From Microbacterium sp. nov. GSS16 (GTDB lineage: Bacteria; Actinomycetota; Actinomycetes; Actinomycetales; Microbacteriaceae): a stretch of DNA of 64,000 nt. Below the pieces are notes generated by a model. The model made no database searches, was not told where the DNA came from, and saw only the letters and a program-made list of their open reading frames with translations. The stretch covers positions 434,001 to 498,000 of the forward strand of contig NZ_CP116338.1 in the NCBI RefSeq assembly GCF_028198145.1. Reading direction: 5' to 3'. This document shows, in pieces, positions 26,634-39,818 of the stretch (position 1 is the first letter of the stretch; each line of letters begins with the position of its first letter). The position numbers and the translations under genes are program-made.

Positions 26634-27821
26634 TCAGCGGATGCAGGCCCCCACGGGCACGGGGGCGCCGGCAGCGCCGAGCTGCGCGATGACGGGGAGC
26701 AGCTCGTCATTCGTCATGGCGTACCCGACGTTCGGCGTGGTGGCGTCCTTCGCGAACACCATCCCGGCCACCTGCCCGCTGGCGGTGAGCAGCGGGCCGC
26801 CGGAGTTCCCTGGTTCGACCTGCGCCCGCAGTGCGTAGACACCGCGCGGAGCCGCGCTGTCGCCGTAGATGTCGCGCACGGGGGCGCTCGACGACGAGAC
26901 CACCCCGGCGGCCGTCACCCGGAACGGCCCGCCGAACGGGTATCCCATGACCGCGCCGCTCTCGCCGGGCGCGAGCGCGTCGGCCAGGCCGAGCGGGGCG
27001 GCCTGCACGTCGGCGGCGATCACGGCGATGTCGTCGATCGGGTCGAAGTACACCACCGTGGCGTCGCGCGCCGGCTCGCCGGGCACCTCGACGATCGGGG
27101 CGGACACGCCGGCCAGCACGTGTGCGTTCGTCATGATGCGGTCCTCGGCGATCACGAACCCGGTCCCGGTCGAGATGACCCCGCACCCGTCCGCCGCGCC
27201 GGAGACCTTGACGACCGACGCTGCCGCCCGCTCGAGCTCGGGCGTGGCGAGCTCGATCGGCGTCGCCTCGGGGGCCGCCTCCAGCTGGCCCGGCTGCAGC
27301 AGCCCTTCGAGGGTGGGGAGCACCGTCTCGCCGAACGCGAAGGCGTTCAGGCGCGCTGCGGCCTCAGCCAGGGGTGGCGGGATGTACCGCTCGACGGTGC
27401 GCAGCACGCTCGACGACGCGACGGTGGCCGAGAGCACGGGAACACCCGCGGCGGCTATCGCCGAGCCGACCATGGTGATCGCCAGGGCGCCCGCGACCAG
27501 CGCGGCGAGCCCACCCAGCATCCGCTCCACCAGCCGCAGGCGCAGCCGATCGGCGCCGCGGCGCACGACTCGACCGATCGCCCCGCCGATGCTCGCGCCG
27601 ACGGCGAGCAGCACGACCGCGGCGAGCACGAGCAGCAGCCCCTTCGGCCCGCTTTCGGGCACCGCACGCGCCACGAGCGGCAGCACCCACGGCGCGGCGA
27701 GTGCGCCGAGCACCAGGCCGCACACCGAGCCGAGCACGGCGAACAGGCCCGCCCCGAGGCCGGTCGCGACCGACGCGATCAGCAGTACGGCGATCAGCAG
27801 GTCGACGACGTTCGGGGTCAT
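26634..27821 (-). CDS. marP: MarP-type membrane serine protease
   Basis: 395 residues. The N-terminal CvpA-like membrane domain has four helices (about 5-27, 30-50, 60-80, 102-125). A periplasmic trypsin-like protease follows with triad His in MTNAHVL, Asp in DPIDDIAVI and Ser in EPGNSGGPLL. Cysteines near VSGAADGC and the C-terminal GACIR probably form the regulatory disulfide known in mycobacterial MarP, which keeps internal pH in acid. The N-terminus is intact. It is 7 bp after lysS. Confidence 0.87.
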   Translation of the reverse strand: MTPNVVDLLIAVLLIASVATGLGAGLFAVLGSVCGLVLGALAAPWVLPLVARAVPESGPKGLLLVLAAVVLLAVGASIGGAIGRVVRRGADRLRLRLVERMLGGLAALVAGALAITMVGSAIAAAGVPVLSATVASSSVLRTVERYIPPPLAEAAARLNAFAFGETVLPTLEGLLQPGQLEAAPEATPIELATPELERAAASVVKVSGAADGCGVISTGTGFVIAEDRIMTNAHVLAGVSAPIVEVPGEPARDATVVYFDPIDDIAVIAADVQAAPLGLADALAPGESGAVMGYPFGGPFRVTAAGVVSSSSAPVRDIYGDSAAPRGVYALRAQVEPGNSGGPLLTASGQVAGMVFAKDATTPNVGYAMTNDELLPVIAQLGAAGAPVPVGACIR

Positions 27822-27828
27822 GCCCGGG

Positions 27829-29352
<1,524 letters not shown>

Positions 29353-29442
29353 GGGTGGGGCTCCTTGGGAAAGTCCCCTCGAGTCTACCGGCGCGCGCCC
29401 CTCGACCCCGAGCCGTCGCCGGCGACCGGATAGCCTCTGGGC

Positions 29443-31239
29443 ATGCGTGCTCAGCGAACCCCCGCCCCGCTCGACGCCCGGAGCGCGCTCGTCGCGCTCG
29501 CGCTCGCGATCGGACTGCTCGCCGCGCTGCTGCCTGTCACCCCGGCCGCCGCCGATGTGGACGACTTCTCGTATTCGTCCTGGTCGGCCGAGTACGACGT
29601 CTCACTCGACGCCGACGGCAGAGCGATCGCTGAGGTAACCGAGACGCTGGTCGCCGAATTCCCGCAGCACGATCAGAACAAGGGCATCATCCGCGGCTAC
29701 CCGCAGCGGTATCTGGGTGCGGGGCTCGACATCGACATCATCTCGGTGACGGATGCCGAGGGCCGTGATGTGCCCTTCGAGGTCGAGACGGAGGACGACA
29801 TGGTGCTCGTGCTCACCGGCACCGACGACTACGTGCACGGTTCGACCACCTACGTGATCAGGTCGACCATGCGCGACTTCATGATGCACAGCACCGAGTC
29901 GGGCAACGACGAGTTCTACTGGAACCTGCTGCCACTGAACAGCACGCAGGCCATCGGGCGCTTCGACGCCCGGATCCGCTTCGCCCCCGAGCTCGCGGCC
30001 GCGGCCACCGGCGACACCGCCTGTTACGCAGGTCACCAGGGCGAGCGTCGCCCCTGCGACATCGAGAAGTCGGACGACGGCTCGACGTTCCAGGTCGCCT
30101 CCGGCGGGCGCGAGGCCGGCGAAGGCGTCACGGTGGCCATCGGGTTCGCCGGCGGCACGGTCACCCAGCCGGCGGCCCGCGAGCCCGATCCGGTGGCCGA
30201 CTTCGCGCCGGTCGTCGCCGGCGGGGTGACGCTCGCCACCGCCGCGGGCGCGTGGATCGCGGTCGCGGGCATGCGTCGTCGACGCCGCACCGCGACCGGC
30301 ATCGTCGTCGCGCAGTTCGATGTGCCTGCGGATCTGCCTCCTCTCATCGCCGCTGCGCTCATCGAGAATGCGCCGAACCCCGCTCCCGCGCAGATGGTGC
30401 ACCTGGCCGTGCAGGGTGCGCTGCGCCTGGAGGATGATGGCGACGCGCGGCCGGTCATGCGCCTGCTCGACAGAACGCGATCCGGGCACCCGCTCGATGC
30501 GGCGATGCTGGACGCCTTGTTCCCCGCAGGCGCTGCGGTGCGCCGCATCCCGCGCACGAGCACGAAGTTCGCCAAGCGCATGCAGAAGCTCGTCAAGAGG
30601 GGCGCCGACGAGGCGAAGAGCCGCGGCTGGACCACATCCGAGCGCAGCCGCGCGGCGATGACGCTCGGCTGGGTGTCGCTCGGAATGCTGGCGGCCACCC
30701 TCGCTCTGCTGATCTGGACGGCCACGAAAGACCGCGACCTGCTGCCGCTGTCGATCATCGCCTTCGTTCTCACCGCCGTCGGCGTCGGCGTCACGGCGAT
30801 CGTGGCCTTCAGCAGGCACACCGTGCTCACCCCGCAGGGCGCCGAGCGGGCCGAGTATCTGCTCGGCGTGCGAGAGTTCATCCGGGTGGCCGAGGCCGAT
30901 CGACTGCGCATGCTGCAGTCTGTCGAGGGCGCCGAGCGTCGTGCCGACGGCTCCATCGATGTGGTGCACCTGTACGAGAAGCTGCTGCCCTACGCGATGC
31001 TGTTCCGGCAGGAGGGCAGCTGGTCGAAGGTTCTCGAGACCTCGTACGCCGACACCGGCCGCGGTCCCGACTGGGTCAGCACATACGTCGGAGTCTCCCT
31101 CGCCTCGCGCCTTTCGAGCTACTCGACCTCTATGAACACCGCCGCAACGTACACACCGGCCTCGAGCTCGTCTGGCGGGTCGACCGGCGGCGGGTTCTCG
31201 GGTGGTGGCGGAGGCGGCGGGTTCTCGGGCGGACGCTGA
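29443..31239 (+). CDS. DUF2207-domain membrane protein
   Basis: 598 residues. A cleavable signal peptide (ALALAIGLLAALLPVTPAAADV) precedes an extracellular DUF2207 beta domain (about 30-230, with VTETLVAEFPQHDQNKGIIRGYP), a transmembrane helix near 250, a cytoplasmic stretch, and two more helices (about 400-450). It ends in a Gly-rich tail (GGGFSGGGGGGGFSGGR) typical of this family. Membrane protein of unknown role. Confidence 0.85.
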   Translation: MRAQRTPAPLDARSALVALALAIGLLAALLPVTPAAADVDDFSYSSWSAEYDVSLDADGRAIAEVTETLVAEFPQHDQNKGIIRGYPQRYLGAGLDIDIISVTDAEGRDVPFEVETEDDMVLVLTGTDDYVHGSTTYVIRSTMRDFMMHSTESGNDEFYWNLLPLNSTQAIGRFDARIRFAPELAAAATGDTACYAGHQGERRPCDIEKSDDGSTFQVASGGREAGEGVTVAIGFAGGTVTQPAAREPDPVADFAPVVAGGVTLATAAGAWIAVAGMRRRRRTATGIVVAQFDVPADLPPLIAAALIENAPNPAPAQMVHLAVQGALRLEDDGDARPVMRLLDRTRSGHPLDAAMLDALFPAGAAVRRIPRTSTKFAKRMQKLVKRGADEAKSRGWTTSERSRAAMTLGWVSLGMLAATLALLIWTATKDRDLLPLSIIAFVLTAVGVGVTAIVAFSRHTVLTPQGAERAEYLLGVREFIRVAEADRLRMLQSVEGAERRADGSIDVVHLYEKLLPYAMLFRQEGSWSKVLETSYADTGRGPDWVSTYVGVSLASRLSSYSTSMNTAATYTPASSSSGGSTGGGFSGGGGGGGFSGGR

Positions 31240-31257
31240 CGTGCTCCGCCCCGCGGG

Positions 31258-31971
31258 TCACTGCTCGGCGGGCGGGGTGAGCGGGTCGGATGCGGCGCGC
31301 AGCGCCTGCTCGACGGTCGACCCGACCAGGGCGGAGAGGTAGCCGCCGGGATTATCGATTCCGACGCCTCGCAGCAGGCCGGTGGCCTGCTGCACGATCG
31401 AGCGGGAGAACTCGGATGCGGTGGCGATCGCCTCGGCGTACGCCGGGCGATCCTGCTCGGCGATGACGACCGGTTCGCAGCCCATCTCGACCGCGAGCGC
31501 CTGTGCGATCGGCAGCACGGCCGCCGGCGCGGTGACCGCAGCGAACGCCGCCTGCAGCTGGCGCAGGTCGATGGTGGTTCCGGTGAAGGAGATGGCCGGA
31601 TGCACGGCGAGCGGTATCGCCCCCCGCTCGGCCGCCGGGCGCAGCACCTCGATGCCGTAGGCGGGGTCGGTGTGCAGCACGAGCTGGCCCATCTGCCAGG
31701 CGCCGAGCTCTGCCAGGCCGCTGATGAGCCGCGGCAGCTCGTCGTGCGGCACGGCGACGATGACGAGCTCGCTGCGCCGGGTCACCTCCTGCGCGTCCAG
31801 CACGGGAACGCCCGGCAGGACGGCGGCTGCGCGGTCGTCGTCGGAGCCCGAGGTGATGCCGGTGATCGCGTGCCCTGCGCCGGCCAGCGCGGCGCCGACG
31901 ATCGGCCCGACCCGGCCCGCGCCGATGATGCCGATCCCGAGGCGTCCCTCACGCGTCATCGCTGCGTCCAT
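31258..31971 (-). CDS. Rossmann-fold/DUF2520 oxidoreductase-like protein
   Basis: 237 residues from ATG 31971; ATG 31959 is a second choice. The NAD(P)-binding GIIGAGRVGPIVGAAL lies at the N-terminus, then LVIVAVPHDEL, then the DUF2520 helical domain (HPAISFTGTTIDLRQLQ). Related to ketopantoate/pyrroline-5-carboxylate reductase-like proteins; in some actinobacteria it is encoded beside panC. The coding start overlaps the end of the PH-domain gene by 16 nt, indicating one transcript. Substrate unknown. Confidence 0.82.
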   Translation of the reverse strand: MDAAMTREGRLGIGIIGAGRVGPIVGAALAGAGHAITGITSGSDDDRAAAVLPGVPVLDAQEVTRRSELVIVAVPHDELPRLISGLAELGAWQMGQLVLHTDPAYGIEVLRPAAERGAIPLAVHPAISFTGTTIDLRQLQAAFAAVTAPAAVLPIAQALAVEMGCEPVVIAEQDRPAYAEAIATASEFSRSIVQQATGLLRGVGIDNPGGYLSALVGSTVEQALRAASDPLTPPAEQ

Positions 31972-33713
31972 CGGGGCGGATGCACGGGGTCGGAACGCAC
32001 GGGGTCTGGGTGCACGGTGTCGGAGCGCACGGGGTCGGGGTGCACCGTGTCGGGTTGCACGGGGTCCGACGCGTGCTCGGCCCAGCGGTGAGTGCGGTCG
32101 CTCGAAGCGGCGAGTGCGGCCGCCCTGCTGACGCCGTCGAGCAGCGCGATCGCGTCATCGCGTTCGAGGCCGGACATGGTGCCGGTGACCGGACCCGCGA
32201 CCGAGTGGATCTGCCCGTGCGAGACCCGCTGCAGCCGGTCGATCGGGCCCTGCGAGATCGACACGCTCTGCAGCCGGGCGAGGGGGAACACAGCGAGGCG
32301 CCGCCAGAGGAAGCCGCGGCGCACCAGCACCGCGTGCTCGGTGAGGCGATAGCCGTGCCGCTTCCACGACAGAGGTCGGCGCCAGGCTGCCCGCGCCGGT
32401 ATCGTCCGGTACGGGTCGTCTGCGGCGGGGCCGACAACGCCGTTCTCCCACATGGCGCCGATCTCGGCGGGAGTGATGCCGGGCAGCACCAGAGCGAGCA
32501 CCCGCTCCACGTCGGCCCGGCGCCCCACGGGCAGCACGGTGTTGAACTGCTGCGTGTTTCCCGAGGTCTGCTGCGCGGCGCTCTTGCCGGTCATGCGGTT
32601 GATCTTCACCGTCCACCAGCCGAACGGTCGCCACAGCAGCGACTGCGACACCTCGACGGCGAAGATCCGTCCGGGCGGCAGGGTCTCGGTGATGGTCGTC
32701 AGCAGACCGAAGGTGATGCGCACGCCGTCGGGCGTCGACGCGATCGAGTAGCGCAGGGATTTCGAGATCTGGGCCCAGGTGATGCCGACCACGGCGATGA
32801 TCAGCGGGATGCCCATGCCGAGGCTGAGCGCGACGATCGCGAGCGCGATGTCGGCGGGATTCTCGCCGTCGGCCGTCATGCCCAGGTACATCGCGATGAT
32901 CGAGACGACGTAGATGGCGCCGAAGAAGAGCACCCACAGCACCGCCGAGACGAGCTGCGATCCGATCAGCCGCCCCGCGGGGATCTTCACGACGCTCTCG
33001 GGTGCGACGTCGGCGAGGTCGACGCCCTCGATCAGTCCCGAGACTCCCGCGTTCATCGACCCGATCAGCGCTTCGCGAGCGGTGGGGGCCGGCGTCGCTC
33101 CCGATGCCTGCAGGCGCGCGCTGCGGGCACCGGCCGCCAGCCGCAGGATGTCGGCGCGCACGGCCTCGGCGATCCCGGTCGACAGGTACTCGAGCGGCAC
33201 GTTGGCGTCGTTGCCCGCGCCGACGACCTCGAGCTTCGCCAGCCCGATCAGTCGCGCGGGGAACGGACGGGTGAGGTTGACGCCCTGCACACGGTCGAGC
33301 GGGGCGCGCCGGTGCGACCGGAACAGCAGCCCTTTGCGCATCTCGACGTGCTCGCCCGTGATGCGGAACTGCTGGAAGCGCCAGAGGAACCAGAAGACGG
33401 CGATGAGCAGCACCACCAGCCCGAGCACGGCGAGCAGTGCCAGCAGCACCAGGTTGTTCTCGAGCACCCAGTCGACGGGGTCACCCCCGCTGGTGCGGAA
33501 GCGCGAGTCGGGAGCGAAGAGCCGCACGACCCAGTCGATCAGCTTGTCGCGCATGTTGGTGATGATGATGCCCGCGACGACGATCAGCGCGAAGCCCCCC
33601 TTGAACAGAGGGGTGAGCGGGTGCATCCGGTGCCACTCGCCGTCGGCCAGCGACGATGAGCCGCCCTGCGGCAGAGTGGCGGGGGCCGGGGTGGAGTGCT
33701 CGGGGGTGCTCAC
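31956..33713 (-). CDS. PH-domain membrane protein (bPH_2/YdbT-like)
   Basis: 585 residues from GTG 33713, overlapping the upstream PH gene's stop by 4 bp. It has two transmembrane pairs (about 35-55 and 85-105; 245-270 and 285-310) and three bPH_2 domains (around RFQQFRITGEHVEMRKGLLF, SIASTPDGVRITFGLLT and RHGYRLTEHAVLVRRGFLW). The protein ends in a low-complexity tail made by a 30-bp DNA repeat. Paired YdbS/YdbT-like proteins are widespread; their role is unknown. Confidence 0.82.
   Translation of the reverse strand: MSTPEHSTPAPATLPQGGSSSLADGEWHRMHPLTPLFKGGFALIVVAGIIITNMRDKLIDWVVRLFAPDSRFRTSGGDPVDWVLENNLVLLALLAVLGLVVLLIAVFWFLWRFQQFRITGEHVEMRKGLLFRSHRRAPLDRVQGVNLTRPFPARLIGLAKLEVVGAGNDANVPLEYLSTGIAEAVRADILRLAAGARSARLQASGATPAPTAREALIGSMNAGVSGLIEGVDLADVAPESVVKIPAGRLIGSQLVSAVLWVLFFGAIYVVSIIAMYLGMTADGENPADIALAIVALSLGMGIPLIIAVVGITWAQISKSLRYSIASTPDGVRITFGLLTTITETLPPGRIFAVEVSQSLLWRPFGWWTVKINRMTGKSAAQQTSGNTQQFNTVLPVGRRADVERVLALVLPGITPAEIGAMWENGVVGPAADDPYRTIPARAAWRRPLSWKRHGYRLTEHAVLVRRGFLWRRLAVFPLARLQSVSISQGPIDRLQRVSHGQIHSVAGPVTGTMSGLERDDAIALLDGVSRAAALAASSDRTHRWAEHASDPVQPDTVHPDPVRSDTVHPDPVRSDPVHPPRWTQR
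31981..32070. repeat. Three tandem 30-bp repeats inside the PH-domain gene
   Basis: Units at 31981-32010, 32011-32040 and 32041-32070, related by a few substitutions. They encode a decapeptide repeat of the type DPVRSDTVHP at the C-terminal tail. Copy number is likely variable between strains. Confidence 0.8.
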
Positions 33714-34303
33714 AGACCGGTCCGTCGGGTCTCGGCCACCTCGATGAGAGTGTCGCGCAGCGCCTCGGCGGCGGCCTGCGTGAGCCCGGGGATCTGCACG
33801 CCGGTGGCGGCGGCGGCCGTCACCATCTTCAGCTGGGAGAGCCCGAAGACGCGGTCGAGCGGACCCTGGGTGATGTCGACGAGCTGCATGCGCCCATACG
33901 GCACCGCCACCATCCGCTGCCACAGGATGCCGCGACGGAAGACGATGTCGTCGGCGCGCAGCATGTATCCCAGCGCCCTGGCCTGGCGGGGCAGGATGGC
34001 CAGCGTGATCACGTCGATGGCGATGAGAGCGCCGGCGGGGATCCAGACCCAGGTCATCTCGAGCACGATGGCGGCGACGGCTGCGGCGATCGCGACGAGC
34101 ACGATGATGATCGCGTTCTGCACGAACTGCGACGTCACGTAGCGCGGCGAGATCTGGTGCCACTGCCCGTCGAGAGCGAGGGCGCCCGTGCCGCGCGGGA
34201 TGCGGATGCCCGTGTACGTCCCCTCATCGAGCACATCGGCCGCGGCCGGAGCAGCGGGTATCAGGCTCGGTTCACGAGGCGGGTTCGTCTGGCTGTCGCT
34301 CAT
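33710..34303 (-). CDS. PH-domain membrane protein (YdbS-like)
   Basis: 197 residues with two membrane helices (IIIVLVAIAAAVAAIVLEM, then WIPAGALIAIDVITLAIL) and one bPH_2 domain (YMLRADDIVFRRGILWQRMVAVPYGRMQ). It is the first gene of the YdbS/YdbT-like pair, with a GTGA overlap with the larger partner. Its start lies within the last 32 nt of the DUF3180 gene upstream, so the folate operon probably reads into it. Confidence 0.83.
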   Translation of the reverse strand: MSDSQTNPPREPSLIPAAPAAADVLDEGTYTGIRIPRGTGALALDGQWHQISPRYVTSQFVQNAIIIVLVAIAAAVAAIVLEMTWVWIPAGALIAIDVITLAILPRQARALGYMLRADDIVFRRGILWQRMVAVPYGRMQLVDITQGPLDRVFGLSQLKMVTAAAATGVQIPGLTQAAAEALRDTLIEVAETRRTGL

Positions 34304-34736
34304 CAGGATCCTTCGGCAGTGTGCAGAACTGTTCCGCGATGAGAGCCACCCCGACCAGCAGCGCTGCGCAGATGACGAGGGCGATCATCGCCACCACCGA
34401 CCCTACCGGCGCAGGCACCGGCCGGGTGGAGAGGAAGAGCAGCAGACCCGCGCCGAAACCCGCCATGATCGCGCCGAGCAGGCTGGATGCGCGCGCGAGC
34501 GTGGCGGCGCGCAGCGCACGGAACGGGTCAATCCGCCGCCCGCCGCGCGTGCTGCGCCGCACCGGCAGGGCCAGCAGCAGCACGGCCACGGCGATGAGCA
34601 CGAGCAGCACGGGCAGGAGGCCGGACGGCGTGAACGTCGCCCGTCCGGTGACGGTCAGCAGGTGATCGAAGGCGAAGCCCGCGCCTGTCGCGAGCAGCGC
34701 GAGCACGAACAGCACTGCTGGGGAGGTGCGTCTCAT
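34272..34736 (-). CDS. DUF3180 membrane protein
   Basis: 154 residues, four transmembrane helices (about 5-25, 38-57, 84-105, 113-135). Belongs to the actinobacterial DUF3180 family, almost always encoded directly after folK, as here (ATGA overlap). Function unknown; the fixed position suggests a link to folate metabolism or simply operon conservation. Confidence 0.87.
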   Translation of the reverse strand: MRRTSPAVLFVLALLATGAGFAFDHLLTVTGRATFTPSGLLPVLLVLIAVAVLLLALPVRRSTRGGRRIDPFRALRAATLARASSLLGAIMAGFGAGLLLFLSTRPVPAPVGSVVAMIALVICAALLVGVALIAEQFCTLPKDPDERQPDEPAS

Positions 34737-35275
34737 CGCTCGCCCGCGTCGCGCAGTCGGCGCACCAGCTCGTCGACGCGGCCCGCTCCGGGGAGCACCG
34801 CGTCGGGGTCGATGCTGAGCCAGGGCTCGAGCACGAAGAGTCGCTCGGCCGCACGGGGGTGCGGCACCTGCAGGTGCGGCGCGTCGCTTGCCACGTCGCC
34901 GTAGGCGATGAGGTCGAGGTCGAGCGTGCGGTCGCCCCAGCGCTCCACACGCACCCGGCCCTGCTCCTCCTCAACCGCGTGCAGCATGCCCAGCAGAACC
35001 TGCGGTGCGAGGCGGGTCGTCATCAGCGCGACCGCGTTGAGGTAGGGCGGCGCGTCGGGGTCCGGGCCGTCGGGCTTCAGCGCCACCGTCTCGATGGGCT
35101 CGGACATCACGAGATCGTCGACCAGGGGTAGGCGGCGCAGCCGCTCGGCCGCGGCGCGCAGCATCTCGCCGCGGTCACCCTCGTTCGATCCGAGTGCGAT
35201 CACGGCCACTTGAGGCTCGCGGCCGGGCCGCGGGTCGGGCAGATCCGGCAGGTGGGTGAGGCGACGGTCCATCAC
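34733..35275 (-). CDS. folK: 2-amino-4-hydroxy-6-hydroxymethyldihydropteridine pyrophosphokinase
   Basis: 180 residues. VAVIALGSNEGDR at the start and the catalytic signature RWGDRTLDLDLI are present. It transfers pyrophosphate from ATP to the pterin before FolP acts. Its start overlaps the folB stop by 4 bp. Confidence 0.94.
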   Translation of the reverse strand: MMDRRLTHLPDLPDPRPGREPQVAVIALGSNEGDRGEMLRAAAERLRRLPLVDDLVMSEPIETVALKPDGPDPDAPPYLNAVALMTTRLAPQVLLGMLHAVEEEQGRVRVERWGDRTLDLDLIAYGDVASDAPHLQVPHPRAAERLFVLEPWLSIDPDAVLPGAGRVDELVRRLRDAGER

Positions 35276-35640
35276 TGCCTCCCCCGCCGGACGGTGACCG
35301 AGACGTCGGCGAAGGTCTGCTCGATCGGCGCGTGCGGCTTGTGCACGGTGACCGTCACGTTCTGCACGCGCACGTCGTCGAGAGCGGCATCCGCGATCCG
35401 CTCCGCCAGGGTCTCGATGAGATTCACCGGCTCGCCGGCGACGATCGCGGCGACCGTGTCGGCCAGTTCGCCGTAGTGCACGGTGTCGGTGACGTCATCC
35501 GACCGGGCGGCCGCCGCGAGCGACAGCTGCAGCGTCAGGTCGATCGTGAACTCCTGGCCCTGACGACGCTCGAAGTCGAAGATGCCGTGGTACCCGAAAA
35601 CCGTCAGCCCGGTGAGGGTGATCTCGTCGACTGCGCTCAT
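35272..35640 (-). CDS. folB: Dihydroneopterin aldolase
   Basis: 122 residues from ATG 35640. An in-frame ATG at 35652, inside folP, is an alternative. Contains ITLTGLTVFGYHGIFDFERRQ with the conserved Tyr-His-Gly, and the dimer motif NLIETLAERIAD. It cleaves dihydroneopterin to the FolK substrate. Confidence 0.93.
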   Translation of the reverse strand: MSAVDEITLTGLTVFGYHGIFDFERRQGQEFTIDLTLQLSLAAAARSDDVTDTVHYGELADTVAAIVAGEPVNLIETLAERIADAALDDVRVQNVTVTVHKPHAPIEQTFADVSVTVRRGRQ

Positions 35641-35641
35641 G

Positions 35642-36436
35642 TCAGACACCATCCCATGCGCTCGCGACGGCAAGGGCATCGCGGGTGGCGGCCACGTCGT
35701 GCACCCGCACCGCCCACGCGCCCGCTCGGGCGGCGAGCGCGCTCGTCACGGCCGTGGCGAGATCGCGACGCGACCGGTCGGGATCTCCCTCGAGCGTCTC
35801 GGCGAGGAAGCGCTTGCGCGACGTGCCGACGAGGACGCGATGCCCCAACGCGACGATCTCGTCGAGCCCGCGCAGCACCTCCCAGTTCTGCGGCCCCGAC
35901 TTCGCGAAGCCGATGCCCGGGTCGAGGATGACGCGCGACGGTGCGATGCCGGCCACCGCGGCGGCGGTGACGCGCTCGCGCAGCTCGGACGCCACCTCCC
36001 GGGCGATCCGCACGTACTGCGCTCGGGCGTACATGTCGCTCGACGGTCCGCGCCAGTGGCCGATGGCGATGTCGGCATCGAGTTCGGCGACCGTCGCGAG
36101 CATCCGGTCATCCGCGAGTCCGCCAGACACGTCGTTCACGATGCGCGCTCCCGCGCGAACGGCGGCCGCCGCGGTGTCGGCGTTGAGGGTGTCGATCGAC
36201 GTCGGGATGCCCTCGGCGGCGAGCGCCTCGATCACCGGAAGCACTCGGCGCTGCTCCTCGGCGCTGCTGATGCGCTCGGCGCCCGGCCGGGTGGACTCGC
36301 CGCCGACGTCGACGATGCTCGCCCCCTGGGCGCGCATCGTGCGCGCGCGGGCGACGGCGATGTCGAGCTCGACGTAGCTGCCGCCGTCGCTGAACGAATC
36401 GGGAGTGATGTTCAGGATGCCCCAGATGCCCGTCAT
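35642..36436 (-). CDS. folP: Dihydropteroate synthase
   Basis: 264 residues, ATG 36436 overlapping the folE stop by 4 bp. Signatures ILNITPDSFSDGG, VDVGGESTRPGAE, and the pterin-binding DPGIGFAKSGPQNW are present. It condenses pterin pyrophosphate with p-aminobenzoate and is the target of sulfonamides. Confidence 0.95.
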   Translation of the reverse strand: MTGIWGILNITPDSFSDGGSYVELDIAVARARTMRAQGASIVDVGGESTRPGAERISSAEEQRRVLPVIEALAAEGIPTSIDTLNADTAAAAVRAGARIVNDVSGGLADDRMLATVAELDADIAIGHWRGPSSDMYARAQYVRIAREVASELRERVTAAAVAGIAPSRVILDPGIGFAKSGPQNWEVLRGLDEIVALGHRVLVGTSRKRFLAETLEGDPDRSRRDLATAVTSALAARAGAWAVRVHDVAATRDALAVASAWDGV

Positions 36437-37059
36437 GAGAACTGCTCCCCCACGCCCTGGGCCACTGAGCCTGCCGAAGGGCCGCCGATCAGGGCGATCA
36501 GCTCGGCGCGGGCAGCAGGATCGGTGTAGGCGCCGCGGGCGGCGATGGTCACGGTGGTGGCGATCGGCTGCCGGCCGCCGCGCATGGTGACGCAGCCGTG
36601 CGAGGCGTCGAGCACCACGAGCACGCCACGGGTGTCGAGGTTCTCGGCGATGGCATCCGCCACCTGCTCGCCGAGCCGCTCCTGCACCTGCGGGCGGGTG
36701 GCGAGTGTCTCGACGACCTTCACCAGTGCGCCCAGGCCCACCACCTGCTCGCCCGGCAGGTACGCGATGTGCGCGACGCCGGCGAAGGGCAGCAGGTGGT
36801 GCTCGCACACCGAGCGGAAGCGGATGTCGCGCAGCAGCACCGCCCCGGAGGGCAGGGTGTCCGGCGCCGGCCCGCGCGCGACGCTGATGGTGCGTGCGAG
36901 GTGCGACGCCGGATCCTCTCCGACACCGGCGAAGAACTCGGCGTACAGCTCTGCCATGCGACTCGGCGTGTGCGTGAGCCCTGGCCGATCCGGGTCCTCC
37001 CCGATCGCGTCGAGCAGTTCGCGGGTCAGCCGCTCGACGCGCGCCCTGTCGACGCTCAC
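36433..37059 (-). CDS. folE: GTP cyclohydrolase I
   Basis: 208 residues from GTG 37059, one base past the ftsH stop. A longer in-frame ATG at 37089 lies inside ftsH. Zinc ligands are in SVCEHHLLPF and SHGCVTMRG. It makes dihydroneopterin triphosphate, the first step of folate synthesis. The C-terminal 14 residues (GGPSAGSVAQ and onward) are encoded by a copy of a dispersed intergenic-type repeat and replace the usual family ending. Confidence 0.94.
   Translation of the reverse strand: MSVDRARVERLTRELLDAIGEDPDRPGLTHTPSRMAELYAEFFAGVGEDPASHLARTISVARGPAPDTLPSGAVLLRDIRFRSVCEHHLLPFAGVAHIAYLPGEQVVGLGALVKVVETLATRPQVQERLGEQVADAIAENLDTRGVLVVLDASHGCVTMRGGRQPIATTVTIAARGAYTDPAARAELIALIGGPSAGSVAQGVGEQFS
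36461..36484. repeat. Dispersed GAGCCTG-CGAAGGGCC repeat within the folE 3' end
   Basis: Contains ctgagcctgccgaagggcc, one mismatch from the copies at 39144-39167, 42003-42021 and (inverted) 53193-53218. Read in frame as the last residues of FolE. Confidence 0.7.
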
Positions 37060-37060
37060 G

Positions 37061-39067
<2,007 letters not shown>

Positions 39068-39143
39068 GATGCGTTCAGCGTACCGCTCGGCGCTCAGGGG
39101 TCCGCTGAACGTTCACCACGGGCGTACCCACCCCGAGCCTCTG

Positions 39144-39167
39144 GGGCCCTGAGCCTGTCGAACGGCC
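39144..39167. repeat. Dispersed GAGCCTGTCGAA repeat between ftsH and hpt
   Basis: Contains ggccctgagcctgtcgaacg, with an imperfect dyad. One of four copies seen in the window. Confidence 0.7.
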
Positions 39168-39182
39168 AGCCCACCCGCAGGA

Positions 39183-39734
<552 letters not shown>

Positions 39735-39818
39735 GGATCGATCTTAGGTCGATCCGCTTATGCGTCCCCACTACTGTGAGCGGTGAAGCGGGGCATCCGT
39801 CCTGCAGGGAGGGAAGAC

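Noticed and set aside
33714..34163. N-terminal extension of the large PH-domain protein
   Set aside because: It lies in another frame of the YdbS-like gene; GTG 33713 with a 4-bp overlap is the natural start.
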